A stretch of 42,500 bases of DNA from Mesostigma viride (GCA_009746045.1 RPFO01000595.1:1534123-1576622), one strand, 5' to 3'; positions 1-8,717 are shown, counted from the first letter of the stretch. A program made the numbers and translations. The notes: generated from the letters alone by a model not told the origin.

Positions 1-1298
1 CCGAACGGCTGCAGGGGGCAAAGGGCACCCCGCTGCCCCCCCCTCCCCCGCCCCCGCGTCATGTCTCGGAGCTAAAGATATACGTGTACGACATCCCGGC
101 CTTTGTGCAGCACAACGAGCCGTGCCAGGGCTGCACCGACCTGTGTGGCGGCCCGTACGACGCCACCACCTTCTGGCTCGCGCGCCTGCTGCGCGATCCG
201 GCCCACCTGACGAGGGACCCTGGCGGGGCGCACCTCTTCTACGCGCCGCTGCGCGCGTTCCCCATCAGTGGGAACGGGCTGGAGGTTTCCCGCCACATCC
301 GCGACGTGCTGTCCGTGATCCGCGACATGGGATACTTTGAGCGCAGCGGCGGGCGGGACCACGTGTGGTGGGTCCAGCAGGATGTCGGGACCTGCAAGGT
401 CACCCACCTGGTGCGTCCGGGGATCATCGTCGGGCATTACGGCCGGCTCGACGTGTGGGGCCGGTCTTTCAACCGGGTTTCCAAGCAACCCCCCTGCATG
501 GACCCTGGGAAGGACCTGGTCGTGCCGGCTCTCACGCCCCTGAGCGGCGCCGCGGTGGTGAGGGAGGGAGGGGACACCAACATGGCCTCTATGACCGGAA
601 ACGCAAAATACCTGCAGGACAAAGCGACCGCGCAGGCGCTGGCGGTGTTCCGTGACAACTGGCGGGACGTGCCTCGGCCCACCTTTCTTTATTTCTCGGG
701 CGCCAACGTGCCGTTGGTGCACCCGCAGTGTGCGGACGTGGGCAATGACTCCGCCACCTGCAGGGATGTGGAGTACGCGATGGGGATCTGCGCGGCGGTG
801 TTCGCTTGGTTCGGGAAGAATGCGCGAGGCATGGGTGATGTGCGGGTCACAGAAGAGTACAACCCGGAAGTGTATTACGACGAGCTGCAGGCATCCAGGT
901 TTTGCCTCGACATGCCTGGGTCTGGGTTCTCGTTCCGGATCCTGGACTATGTGGCATCCGGGTGCATCCCTGTGATAGTGCGGGACGACATCTTGTGGCC
1001 ATACGAGTCGTACGAGTACGGGGGAGATGACCACAGTAACTGGCAGCAGGAGAGCCCTCAGGGGGAGTGGGATGACTTGCCGAGGGTCCATTATCCCGAG
1101 TTTGCGCTGACGTTCCGCAAGAAGGACATTCCGACCATCTTGGCGTCGTTGCGAAACATAACTGCAGAGCGGGTTCGTGAGCTGCAGGCAGGAGTGCAGA
1201 GGGTTCACAGGGCGTTCTTGTGGGACCAAGAGTATGGATATGCTTACAAGTACACGTTGTTTGGGCTAACACGGTTAAGAGCAAAAATGGAGCTTTGA
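1..1298 (+). CDS. Exostosin-like glycosyltransferase (GT47 family), 5' part missing
   Basis: The frame (codons from position 3) is open from the window edge to a TGA at 1296-1298, so the gene or this exon starts outside the window. A proline run is followed by LKIYVYDIP, the usual opening of the exostosin domain in plant and algal GT47 proteins. Near the C-terminus, SRFCLDMPGSG followed by ILDYVASGCIPVIVRDDI is the family's conserved nucleotide-sugar-binding block, and YFSG occurs in mid-domain as in relatives. GT47 enzymes are usually Golgi type II membrane proteins that transfer sugars to cell-wall or extracellular-matrix glycans; donor and acceptor here cannot be told from sequence. No intron is needed inside the visible part. 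Any N-terminal membrane anchor would lie upstream. Family assignment is from remembered motifs. Confidence 0.85.
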   Translation, partial: ERLQGAKGTPLPPPPPPPRHVSELKIYVYDIPAFVQHNEPCQGCTDLCGGPYDATTFWLARLLRDPAHLTRDPGGAHLFYAPLRAFPISGNGLEVSRHIRDVLSVIRDMGYFERSGGRDHVWWVQQDVGTCKVTHLVRPGIIVGHYGRLDVWGRSFNRVSKQPPCMDPGKDLVVPALTPLSGAAVVREGGDTNMASMTGNAKYLQDKATAQALAVFRDNWRDVPRPTFLYFSGANVPLVHPQCADVGNDSATCRDVEYAMGICAAVFAWFGKNARGMGDVRVTEEYNPEVYYDELQASRFCLDMPGSGFSFRILDYVASGCIPVIVRDDILWPYESYEYGGDDHSNWQQESPQGEWDDLPRVHYPEFALTFRKKDIPTILASLRNITAERVRELQAGVQRVHRAFLWDQEYGYAYKYTLFGLTRLRAKMEL

Positions 1299-1730
1299 TG
1301 ATTTATGGCAGGCACACCGCGTAATGAGGGCTTCGGGGTGTGTAGCTATAAGCAGAGGACTCTAGATGGCTGGAATCACTTGCACCACAATTATCGACGG
1401 TGCTAGGCCAGGTTCATGGCCAGCAAGGCCCAAATAAAATCTATCTAAATTAAGCAAAGCGTGATTGGGTCAAGGAGCAACAAATTCCCAACCAACCAAA
1501 TAAAATAGAGCTGGCCGCGTGGTACATGGTCGCACCCCATGCAGAGCACGATGCCGGGAGCAATGGAACACAACTGATCTTAAGGCCTAGGCTTCAGTTA
1601 TTGCTGGCCAAACTATCACGAGCTCCGCTGGATGTGGGTAATGATCTCCTTCAGATCCACTCGATAACACACTTCAGACCATCTAGGTCTGGACAGTCGT
1701 ATAATACATGGATGCATGAACTATATATAC
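1299..1730. other. Intergenic, no gene seen
   Basis: This is the 3' flank of the GT47 gene. It is more AT-rich than the coding part. Short frames here have no recognisable motif, and I saw no TGTAA within the first 200 bases after the stop codon. Confidence 0.5.
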
Positions 1731-1856
1731 CCGTGGTCGGCCCGCACGTGGTCCTCGTATTGGCGGCAGCGCCTGTCACTCGCCCTCACTCGCACCGTGG
1801 CTGATGTGTTATTCCGCCGCACCCGGGCCGACTTTGTCGCGACCCATGCGGTCTAG
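1731..1856 (+). pseudogene. Diverged 3' coding end of a non-LTR retrotransposon
   Basis: Read from 1734, the frame gives WSARTW, SYWRQRLS, LALTRTVADV, LFRRTRADF and stops at 1854-1856. This matches the C-terminus of the two LINE copies at 2209-2925 and 2979-3185 residue by residue (WSARTWTSYWRQRLSVALTR and so on), with clear nucleotide divergence. It is an older, separate remnant of the same family. No upstream part of the domain is recognisable. Confidence 0.7.
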
Positions 1857-2067
1857 ATCCCTTCCAGGCCTGCATGGTGGGCCGGCAGCGCTGTTGCTGC
1901 GTGTAGTTTTGTGATGTATAGTTAGTTGTACCTTGTGCCGCTGGCGTGATCCTTGGATGCATCTGTGTCAGATTACTATTAATTTCTTCAGGGTTATTCT
2001 CCCAGTTATCGGGTTTTTCCTTATGTTGCATGCCTATCTCACCTCCGTAATCTATCATTCTCGATGA
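1857..2067. other. Unassigned, possibly 3' tail of the older LINE remnant
   Basis: AT-richer sequence following the remnant's stop codon. No similarity by eye to the 3' tail of the younger LINE copies. Confidence 0.3.
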
Positions 2068-2935
2068 ATATATATTAAAAATATAATTACTTACAGCAGA
2101 GTGAAATCACTCAAACCAAAGCAAACGCCCAGCTATAAACCTCTATACAGAGCCATGTCAAATCTCTATACTACGATAAGACCAATGGAAACTCCTAACG
2201 GGAGGAACCTAATAGCCCTGCTGCACCGCAAAATCAGCCCGCGTACGGCGGAGCATGATGTCAGCCATGGCCCGAGTCAGCGCCACCGACAAGCGCTGAC
2301 GCCAATATGACGTCCAGGTCCGCGCCGACCATGAGGCCCGCTGGCCCTCCAGGTCCAGCCGGTCCTCCCGGAGCCGGCAACACTCCTTGAAGAAGGCGGA
2401 GGTCAGGGGCCCCATGGCCCCAAACTCCTCCAGGACAAAGGGCACCACACGATGGTGCCCGACGTCGCCGTAGGCCAGGAGCTTGGCCCGCTCCGCCCGG
2501 TCCGCCGTGTAACCTGCCGTGAGGGAGGCCCCAGCCACGTGGCTAAGAGCCAAGGGCCGCGCCACCGAAACGTCGATAAGCAGATGCCGGCCACCCCCCT
2601 CAAAGTCCAGCACCACGATGTCAGGCCGGTGGTTGGGGGAATAGAAGGCAGCGCCATCCGCATCCTCGGACCGGATGTTCGCGTGGGGGAAAACCGACCG
2701 AATCATGGCGAGCACCACCGTCAGGAGGACAGTGTGCAAATACAAATACCAATTCTGATTCTGTTGGCCCCCCATGCAGGAAAGGTAGTGAGTCCCCGTG
2801 GGATCCAGCGGCTGCCCACAGCTACCACAAGGCCGCCCGGCCGGAACAAGAGGCTGCGGGGCAAATAGCTGGTGCCGGAGCGCCACCGAGTAGTGGCTGG
2901 GAGCCAAGGCGAATGGGGGGGCCATGGGAAGAGTA
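2068..2935 (-). mobile_element. 5'-truncated non-LTR retrotransposon copy (left, minus strand)
   Basis: On the minus strand this holds an open C-terminal fragment (2209-2925), a 3' UTR and an AT-rich tail ending near 2068. Positions 2068-2437 form the left arm of an inverted repeat with 2957-3308 plus 8700-8717; about four substitutions separate the arms. Upstream of 2925 the sequence is simple AT, so the copy is truncated there. It also keeps the uninterrupted version of the site into which the 3309-8699 element inserted in the right copy. Confidence 0.75.
2209..2925 (-). CDS. C-terminal fragment of a LINE polyprotein: CCHC finger and restriction-endonuclease-like domain
   Basis: The fragment has 238 residues and no reverse-transcriptase core. 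CGSCGQPL...THYLSC gives a C-x2-C, then H-x4-C, metal-binding pattern. It is followed by RPDIVVLDF and LLIDVSV, the PD...D arrangement of PD-(D/E)XK nucleases. Finger-then-nuclease at the C-terminus is known from site-specific non-LTR elements and from Dualen/RandI-type elements of green algae; which clade this is cannot be decided without the RT. The first ATG is probably accidental, because the element is truncated just upstream. It is not an expressed host gene as far as can be seen. Confidence 0.65.
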   Translation of the reverse strand: MAPPFALAPSHYSVALRHQLFAPQPLVPAGRPCGSCGQPLDPTGTHYLSCMGGQQNQNWYLYLHTVLLTVVLAMIRSVFPHANIRSEDADGAAFYSPNHRPDIVVLDFEGGGRHLLIDVSVARPLALSHVAGASLTAGYTADRAERAKLLAYGDVGHHRVVPFVLEEFGAMGPLTSAFFKECCRLREDRLDLEGQRASWSARTWTSYWRQRLSVALTRAMADIMLRRTRADFAVQQGY

Positions 2936-2956
2936 ATTATATTATTATAATATATA

Positions 2957-3308
2957 TGTCCTGGAGGAGTTTGGTGCCATGGGGCCCCTGACCTCCGCCT
3001 TCTTCAAGGAGTGTTGCCGGCTCCGGGAGGACCGGCTGGACCTGGAGGGCCAGCGGGCCCCATGGTCGGCGCGGACCTGGACGTCATATTGGCGTCAGCG
3101 CTTGTCGGTGGCGCTGACTCGGGCCATGGCTGACATCATGCTCCGCCGTACGCGGGCTGATTTTGCGGTGCAGCAGGGCTATTAGGTTCCTCCCGTTAGG
3201 CGTTTCCATTGGTCTTATCGTAGTATAGAGCTTTGACATGGCTCTGTATATAGGTTTATAGCTGGGCGTTTGCTTTGGTTTGAGTGATTTCACTCTGCTG
3301 TAAGTAAT
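2957..3308 (+). mobile_element. 5'-truncated LINE copy (right, plus strand), 3' tail interrupted
   Basis: Open frame 2979-3185 repeats the last 68 residues of the left copy with one change (Ser to Pro). The 3' UTR runs to AAT at 3306-3308, where the PAT-type element starts. The last 18 bases of the LINE tail resume at 8700-8717, right after that element. The copy starts abruptly at TGTCCTGG, directly after a 20-base AT stretch. Confidence 0.75.
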
Positions 3309-3688
3309 CGGGGTTCTCTGAACATAGTTTCTTTATAGTGATACGGAAGGGGAGCCGCTGATGCTAGGTGAAATAGAGCTGGGTGATTTGATCGTAATAA
3401 GGTTGATTAGGCTTCTAGTGTACGAGTATTACGGAAGATATGGCCTAATTGTTGCGGCCCATACCTTGACGGTGTGCTGAGTACCTTGACGACGGATTTT
3501 TGCGTCTAGGTTCTCCTAGCATGGATCTGTGATTGCGGACGGGTTTGCAACAGGCAATATCTGAAGTAAAACTTGACGGCTAAAACTGTTTAGAGGCCGT
3601 TGCCGGATCTGGCCGTTGGTAGAGAGCCGTTGGCCTTGAAACACGATAAAAGCTTGCTCACCTAGCTCATGGCGGTCTCTTTTGTTTT
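3309..3688 (+). repeat. A1 split repeat (left terminus)
   Basis: 380 bases, repeated at 8154-8531. It starts CGGGGTTCTCTG and ends GGCGGTCTCTTTTGTTTT. It probably contains the transcription start, but no promoter element can be named. Confidence 0.85.
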
Positions 3689-3759
3689 AACGAAGGCGGC
3701 GACAGGGGTCAGGGGCAGCGTAGCTGACGCCCAGAATTCCTTTCTGCAAAGCGGCTGGG

Positions 3760-4818
3760 ATGCCGAAGCCCGGGCGGAAGCCAGGTTCGACAGGTGCTGG
3801 GAAGCAATTACCGAAAGCTAATGCCGAGGTGCCGACAGCTACTAAACAGACGGGAAAGGGCCGACTAGGCTGGCCGACGCAGAAGAAAAGGCTCCATCAG
3901 GAGCTCTCCACTTGCTCGGGCCTGCCTGAAGTGTGCGCTGCCTTTGAGGCGGTCCTCGGGACCGACTGGGTAACTACTGTCAGCCGGTGGTCTGCGGCCC
4001 AGCTGGAGTCCGTCGTTGGACTGCTGGTCGACCACGTGGACGGGCCTGAAATTCTGGCAGCAGCGGACCCAAACGAAGCGCTAGTGGCAGCCCTCCAAAG
4101 CGCCCGGGACTTGGCGGACTCGGACGAAGAGGAGATGCAGCCACCACGCCGGCCCACGAAAGGGGCGAAAAAGGGGACGAAAAAAGTCGGAAGCCCAGCC
4201 CCGAGCAAGGGAAAGGCCGCGGGGGATGTGAGGGAGCAGCTCTTGGAGCTGGCGGCTATTATTGGCAAGCAGGGGCAGGCGGGCAAAGAAGAGGAGGAGG
4301 AGGAGGAGTCCGAGGAAGAGGATTTCCTGACGAAATTGAAGGATGCGCTGGCCGGGGCAGATGGGGCTTCCAGGAAGCCGAAAAAGACCAAAGGGGTGAC
4401 GCTGCCCACTCGAGCACAAGTGGTGAATTGGAGGGTGCAAGAGAGAGTGCTCCCCGAGGTGCTCGAGGATGCCAACGACAATGGAGGGGGGATAAAGAGT
4501 TGGATCATGGCTACTCGCCAAGGGGGGTGGAGGAACCAGGAAAGCAGGAAGGTGGTCATGAACATCGCCCTGGCCATGGACACACTCTTCAAGGAGTTGG
4601 GGCCGGCAGCCGGGGAGTTGGCTGGGGTAGAGTATCTCATGAGGGTGGTGGCAGCCATGCTCCTAGTGGAGAGCCAGGGGTCAGGAGGGTGGAAGGTGGC
4701 TGGCCACCTCCTTGCTCTCAAGGAAGATGCCTCCTTGGTGAGCAACCCGGCCATGAAGATGGCCCTGCAAAGCGCCACGATGATGGAGAAGCTGGGCAAG
4801 GCCCAGCAAACCAAGTAA
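3760..4818 (+). CDS. Gag-like ORF1 of the PAT-type element
   Basis: 352 residues starting with MPKPGRKPGS. A basic Lys/Pro/Gly-rich N-terminus is followed by a helical region, a second Lys-rich stretch, a glutamate run near residues 180-190 and a helix-rich C-terminal third. There is no zinc knuckle. Position and composition fit the gag-like first ORF of DIRS elements, which would bind RNA and form particles; that function is inferred from place only. A stop follows at 4816-4818, and the next ATG in the RT frame is 48 bases downstream. Confidence 0.65.
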   Translation: MPKPGRKPGSTGAGKQLPKANAEVPTATKQTGKGRLGWPTQKKRLHQELSTCSGLPEVCAAFEAVLGTDWVTTVSRWSAAQLESVVGLLVDHVDGPEILAAADPNEALVAALQSARDLADSDEEEMQPPRRPTKGAKKGTKKVGSPAPSKGKAAGDVREQLLELAAIIGKQGQAGKEEEEEEESEEEDFLTKLKDALAGADGASRKPKKTKGVTLPTRAQVVNWRVQERVLPEVLEDANDNGGGIKSWIMATRQGGWRNQESRKVVMNIALAMDTLFKELGPAAGELAGVEYLMRVVAAMLLVESQGSGGWKVAGHLLALKEDASLVSNPAMKMALQSATMMEKLGKAQQTK

Positions 4819-4865
4819 ACACCGAAAGGGTAAACCGCTCCCCCTTCCCACTGCCTCTTCCTACA

Positions 4866-7409
4866 ATGCCTCTAAGCACTACGTGGGGGAGAGTGAGGTC
4901 AGCACGCAGACGCCAGCGTGCAACTCGCCGCCGCCGGACCTTCACTCTACAACACAAGGTGATTACGTGGTTGAATTGGCTATGGCACGGGGGGGCAGAC
5001 CCTCCGCCTAAATCTGGAGGCGCGTGCTCCAGAGGAACGGCGGAGGCCCTGAAAAGGGTCAAGAAGCACTGCGAGTGGTACAGTCGCCGCGTAACCGGCG
5101 TTGCGACAGGCCCCGCAGAAGGAAGTGATCTAATCTATGGGAAATGTAATAAGTATGAACAACTTGTGGCGGAGCGGGTGAGTCTGCCGAAGCGCGAGGT
5201 GGCAGGAAAGGCGAAGCTGCTGGATTTGCTGGCGCTACGACCTAGTTGGCGAGAGGTGTACGCGAGCGAAGCCAACTGCATCAAGCCGGAGGTGGCTGCC
5301 AGTGCGAGGTATTGGAATGTACCTGCCCCCAGCCGAGGGTGCACCATGGCGGAGTGGGGCAAGTTGATGGGGAGGGCAGCGGACGTGGGGATGGTGGAGT
5401 TCCGAGAGACGCGGCCAAAGTGGGTAGACGGATGTTTTGGGGTGGCCAAAGGAGTGGGGGAGTTAAGGCTCATTGTGAATAAGAAGTTGGGGAACGCACT
5501 GTGGGTGGACCCCCCTAAGACGGTGTTACCCCACCTGGGCATATACTCGGAGGTCTATATCAAGGGTCGGTGCTACACGGCCAAGAGCGATCTGGTCTCG
5601 TATTACTATACCATCCAAGTGCCGGAGTGGTGGTGGGATTATCAAGGGCTACCTGATGTGTGGTCCACCGATGTCGGGCTGCCGGGGCGGCGGAGGAGGG
5701 TGTGGCCAGTGCTGAAAGTGCTGGCCATGGGGCACTCCCACGCTGTAGCGCTAGGGGAAGCCATCCATGAGATGGTCCTCTATGCCACGGGCGCTTTGGA
5801 TCCTAGACGGCAGGTGAACCGCCTCACAAGTGTAGGGGAGCTGACCGTGCTTCGGAATGCATGGGGTAACCCAACCGCCCTAGCCATCGAGTACAAGGAG
5901 GAGAGCACGAGGGAGATGCAAATCGACCTTGAGGACCCCCCTGCCCCTATGGTATCCATCACTATTGATGACCTGGTGGTCAGCAATGGGCGCACGTGCG
6001 AGGCGGTGAATCGCTTAATCGCGAGTGCTATTGAAGACGGGTACGCGCCTAACAACCTTGTGCCCTCCAAGGACAAGACGATCATGGCTAGCCCGGAGGG
6101 GGAGGACGAGCTAGAAGCTCTGGGTGTTGTTCACCGGCGGGATGGGGTGTTGGAGCCGACAGCTAAGCAGCTCACCCTTGTGGTTGCGCACACTCGTGTA
6201 CTCCTCGAGAGGGGACGCGCTACCGCTGAGGCGCTGGCGGCCGTCGTGGGCCGGTGGGTGTGGCTGCAGATGCTCAGCCGCACTTGCTTGTCCATATGGC
6301 AGCAGAGTTTTAAGTTCATCAACCTCAAGGGGTGGGGCCAGCGAACGCGACCTTTGTGGCAAGGTGTGCGCGATGAGCTCGAGTGTGCCATGGCGTTGGC
6401 CCCCATGCTCCGTGTGGACCGGGGGGCTGCCCTGGCTCCGGTGGTGGTGGCCTCGGATGCGTCTAGTTTTGGGCAGGGGGTTGTCTACGCTGAGATGGCC
6501 CCAGCTGAGGTGACGGAATTAGCTCGGGCCCGGGAGGTGCGGGGTTACCCAACCCTCCTCACCCCAGGTGAGGCCATGTATGCCGGGCCTAGACCCTTGA
6601 CCAAGGCCGCGGAAAAAGCCATCATCCACGGGCGATGGCGCGTCGGGATCAAGAGTCGCTGGCGCGATTCGACCATGCACATCAACGAGAAGGAAGTGCG
6701 GGCCGCTGTGAAGGGGGTGGAGCGCTCGGCCCGGAACCTCGGAACATGGGGTAAGCGGGTGGTGAGGTTAGTGGACTCCACTGCCGCTTTGGGCTGCTTG
6801 GCTAAAGGGCGTTCCTCTTCTTACCGGTTAAACAAGCAATGCCGCCGGTTGTGCGCTCTTACGTTGGTCACCGGCAGCCGCTCACAATGGGTCTGGACGC
6901 CAAGTGAGCTTCAGCCTGCGGATGGGCCTTCGCGGGGGCTTTCCATGGCTGCCTCGGTGGCCGGGTGGGTCCGCGATTTGACTCGCGAGGGTGTTCATCC
7001 CAATCCCGGGCCTCGGCTTGGCGCTAGCTACTTGACCCTTCTTGAGGGCAAGGTGAAGCCGGCTACTTTGATGGTTTACCATCGGGGTCTTAGGTCCTTT
7101 TTCGCATGGTGGGCGAGCCGGCGGGGTCGGGTTGGCAGCTTGTTGCGCGGCTTGACGATAGAGGAATACTATTGCGAGTATGTCGCTTGGGCGCACTCAC
7201 GGTGTTACAGCCGCCAGTTGTGTGTCAATGCGCTTATGGGCCTGAATTTGTACTTCCCCCGGGAGGTGCGGGATTGGGCCTTGGCACGAAGTGTTTTGGC
7301 TGGCTGGCGCACGTTGGCACCCCCTCGTGCCCCCCCCCCATTCCATGGGAGGCTGCGTTTGCGCTTGCTTGTACTATGGTGCTCCAGCGGCAGCCTCGTG
7401 CGGCTATGA
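4866..7409 (+). CDS. Reverse transcriptase-RNase H with the start of a tyrosine recombinase (ORF2)
   Basis: The frame is open far upstream of 4866, but that part overlaps ORF1. ATG 4866 is the first in-frame start after the ORF1 stop and opens an Arg-rich N-terminus. The RT core shows YTAKSDLVSYYYTIQVP (first catalytic Asp codon at 5589) and SITIDDLV (Asp-Asp at 5967-5972, with Thr-Ile in place of the usual Tyr/Phe-x). RNase H shows VVVASDASSFG (Asp at 6456), HINEKEV, VRLVDSTAALG and LQPADGPSRG. After GVHPNPGP (codons for NPGP at 7002-7013) comes a helical stretch like the core-binding domain of tyrosine recombinases. The frame leaves the recombinase at a run of ten C (7330-7339) and ends without further homology. 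Confidence 0.85.
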   Translation: MPLSTTWGRVRSARRRQRATRRRRTFTLQHKVITWLNWLWHGGADPPPKSGGACSRGTAEALKRVKKHCEWYSRRVTGVATGPAEGSDLIYGKCNKYEQLVAERVSLPKREVAGKAKLLDLLALRPSWREVYASEANCIKPEVAASARYWNVPAPSRGCTMAEWGKLMGRAADVGMVEFRETRPKWVDGCFGVAKGVGELRLIVNKKLGNALWVDPPKTVLPHLGIYSEVYIKGRCYTAKSDLVSYYYTIQVPEWWWDYQGLPDVWSTDVGLPGRRRRVWPVLKVLAMGHSHAVALGEAIHEMVLYATGALDPRRQVNRLTSVGELTVLRNAWGNPTALAIEYKEESTREMQIDLEDPPAPMVSITIDDLVVSNGRTCEAVNRLIASAIEDGYAPNNLVPSKDKTIMASPEGEDELEALGVVHRRDGVLEPTAKQLTLVVAHTRVLLERGRATAEALAAVVGRWVWLQMLSRTCLSIWQQSFKFINLKGWGQRTRPLWQGVRDELECAMALAPMLRVDRGAALAPVVVASDASSFGQGVVYAEMAPAEVTELARAREVRGYPTLLTPGEAMYAGPRPLTKAAEKAIIHGRWRVGIKSRWRDSTMHINEKEVRAAVKGVERSARNLGTWGKRVVRLVDSTAALGCLAKGRSSSYRLNKQCRRLCALTLVTGSRSQWVWTPSELQPADGPSRGLSMAASVAGWVRDLTREGVHPNPGPRLGASYLTLLEGKVKPATLMVYHRGLRSFFAWWASRRGRVGSLLRGLTIEEYYCEYVAWAHSRCYSRQLCVNALMGLNLYFPREVRDWALARSVLAGWRTLAPPRAPPPFHGRLRLRLLVLWCSSGSLVRL

Positions 7410-7942
7410 TGGTCATCGTTATTTTCCAACAATACCTGCGGGTATCGGAGGCGCTCAACCTGTTGGTCGGCCATGTGCGCTTGCAGCCTGATGTTCGGTT
7501 GCGGGGTTCGCAGCGGGGCGCCTTGTTGTTGATGTCAGCTAAGACGGCTAAGGGGGAGGTGCAGTCTGTGGTGATCGAGGATGTCATGACTGAGACCCTC
7601 TTGCGGGCTTGTATGCGTGGCAAGGCGGCCTGGGAGCGGGTGTTCCCTTACGATTATGCCCAGTTCAGCCGGGTTTGGCATCAGGCCACGCAAGCTTTGG
7701 GGGTCGACACGGTGTTTACCATTCACGGGCTGCGGCATGGGGGGGCTACCTATGATTTTTTGCGGCAGCGCAGCATGGCTGATATTCAGCATCGGGGTCG
7801 CTGGCGCAGCAGCAAAACTGTCGCCCACTATGTGGGATTGCACCGGAGCTTGGCCCTCACCCTTCCTGACGCCCTGGTTCGGGCTATCGCCGCCTGCCCC
7901 CCGCGCATTTGGCGGAGCGTCTTTTCTCTGCCTTCCTCTTAA
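7106..7942 (+). CDS. Tyrosine recombinase catalytic domain of the PAT-type element
   Basis: The meaningful part starts just after the C run near 7340. The catalytic set is present: Arg in YLRVSEAL (codon 7439), His and Arg in HGLRHGGAT (7724 and 7733), the GRW tryptophan near 7802, and the nucleophile Tyr (codon 7829) in KTVAHYVG. The enzyme would insert the circular DNA form without a target duplication. It lies in the frame one base behind ORF2, so it needs a -1 shift at the C run, or the run carries one extra base. Apart from that the domain looks intact. Confidence 0.85.
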   Translation: MVGEPAGSGWQLVARLDDRGILLRVCRLGALTVLQPPVVCQCAYGPEFVLPPGGAGLGLGTKCFGWLAHVGTPSCPPPIPWEAAFALACTMVLQRQPRAAMMVIVIFQQYLRVSEALNLLVGHVRLQPDVRLRGSQRGALLLMSAKTAKGEVQSVVIEDVMTETLLRACMRGKAAWERVFPYDYAQFSRVWHQATQALGVDTVFTIHGLRHGGATYDFLRQRSMADIQHRGRWRSSKTVAHYVGLHRSLALTLPDALVRAIAACPPRIWRSVFSLPSS

Positions 7943-8018
7943 GTTCCCTTCATTCTTGTCTTATGCGTCCACCGGTTTTTGTTTTGCCCCTGGCTTGGGT
8001 CGCCAGGGAGGGATGTAA

Positions 8019-8153
8019 GGGTAAGGCTAGCCTTTTTGGACATAAAGTGTTCCCATGGGTAAGGATGGCCAGTTGAGGGCCACTTCCCGATGTGCTCTAC
8101 TTATTGTTTTAATAAAGAGTCTGGTTACCCTGGAGTTCCACGGTTAATAGAAT
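8019..8153 (+). repeat. B1 split repeat (internal)
   Basis: 135 bases, repeated without visible change at 8565-8699. It contains AATAAA at about 8111 and ends in AAT directly against A2, reproducing the circle junction. Confidence 0.85.
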
Positions 8154-8531
8154 CGGGGTTCTCTGAACATAGTTTCTTTATAGTGATACGGAAGGGGAGC
8201 CGCTGATGCTAGGTGAAATAGAGCTGGGTGATGTGATCGTAATAAGGTTGATTAGGCTTCTAGTGTACGAGTATTACGGAAGATATGGCCTAATTGTTGC
8301 GGCCCATACCTTGACGGTGTGCTGAGTACCTTGACGACGGATTTTTGCGTCTAGGTTCTCCTAGCAGATCTGTGATTGCGGACGGGTTTGCAACAGGCAA
8401 TATCTGAAGTAAAACTTGACGGCTAAAACTGTTTAGAGGCCGTTGCCGGATCTGGCCGTTGGTAGAGAGCCGTTGGCCTTGAAACACGATAAAAGCTTGC
8501 TCACCTAGCTCATGGCGGTCTCTTTTGTTTT
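8154..8531 (+). repeat. A2 split repeat (internal)
   Basis: Copy of A1 with one substitution and a 2-base deletion. It is followed by 33 pyrimidine-rich unique bases before B2. Confidence 0.85.
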
Positions 8532-8564
8532 CCCACCCGCCCTCCCTGTGTGTTGCCTGTTTGG

Positions 8565-8699
8565 GGGTAAGGCTAGCCTTTTTGGACATAAAGTGTTCCC
8601 ATGGGTAAGGATGGCCAGTTGAGGGCCACTTCCCGATGTGCTCTACTTATTGTTTTAATAAAGAGTCTGGTTACCCTGGAGTTCCACGGTTAATAGAAT
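8565..8699 (+). repeat. B2 split repeat (right terminus)
   Basis: Copy of B1. It ends in AAT at 8697-8699, after which the interrupted LINE tail resumes. Confidence 0.85.
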
Positions 8700-8717
8700 T
8701 ATATTTTTAATATATAT

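Larger units (their letters stand above)
3309..8699 (+). mobile_element. PAT/kangaroo-type DIRS retrotransposon, apparently full length
   Basis: The order is A1 (3309-3688), gag-like ORF, RT-RNase H, tyrosine recombinase, B1 (8019-8153), A2 (8154-8531), a 33-base spacer, B2 (8565-8699). Split direct repeats of this A1-ORFs-B1A2-B2 form are the hallmark of PAT-like tyrosine-recombinase elements, such as Pat1 and Volvox kangaroo. AAT precedes A1, ends B1 and ends B2, as expected for recombination of a circle at a trinucleotide. No target duplication is present. The interrupted LINE tail on both sides matches the uninterrupted tail at 2068-2101 (minus), which fixes both ends. A1 and A2 differ by one substitution and a 2-base indel; B1 and B2 look identical, so the insertion is recent. 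Confidence 0.88.

Noticed and set aside
72-1229. 385-codon minus-strand ORF over the GT47 gene
   Set aside because: Antisense shadow caused by GC-rich codons; the plus strand has clear exostosin motifs.
4428-4865. N-terminal extension of the RT ORF upstream of 4866
   Set aside because: It overlaps the gag-like ORF1 in another frame and has no RT-related pattern; it is open by chance.
8290-8589. Minus-strand ORF in the A2 repeat
   Set aside because: Lies inside the split repeat, and the corresponding frame in A1 is not preserved as a protein.
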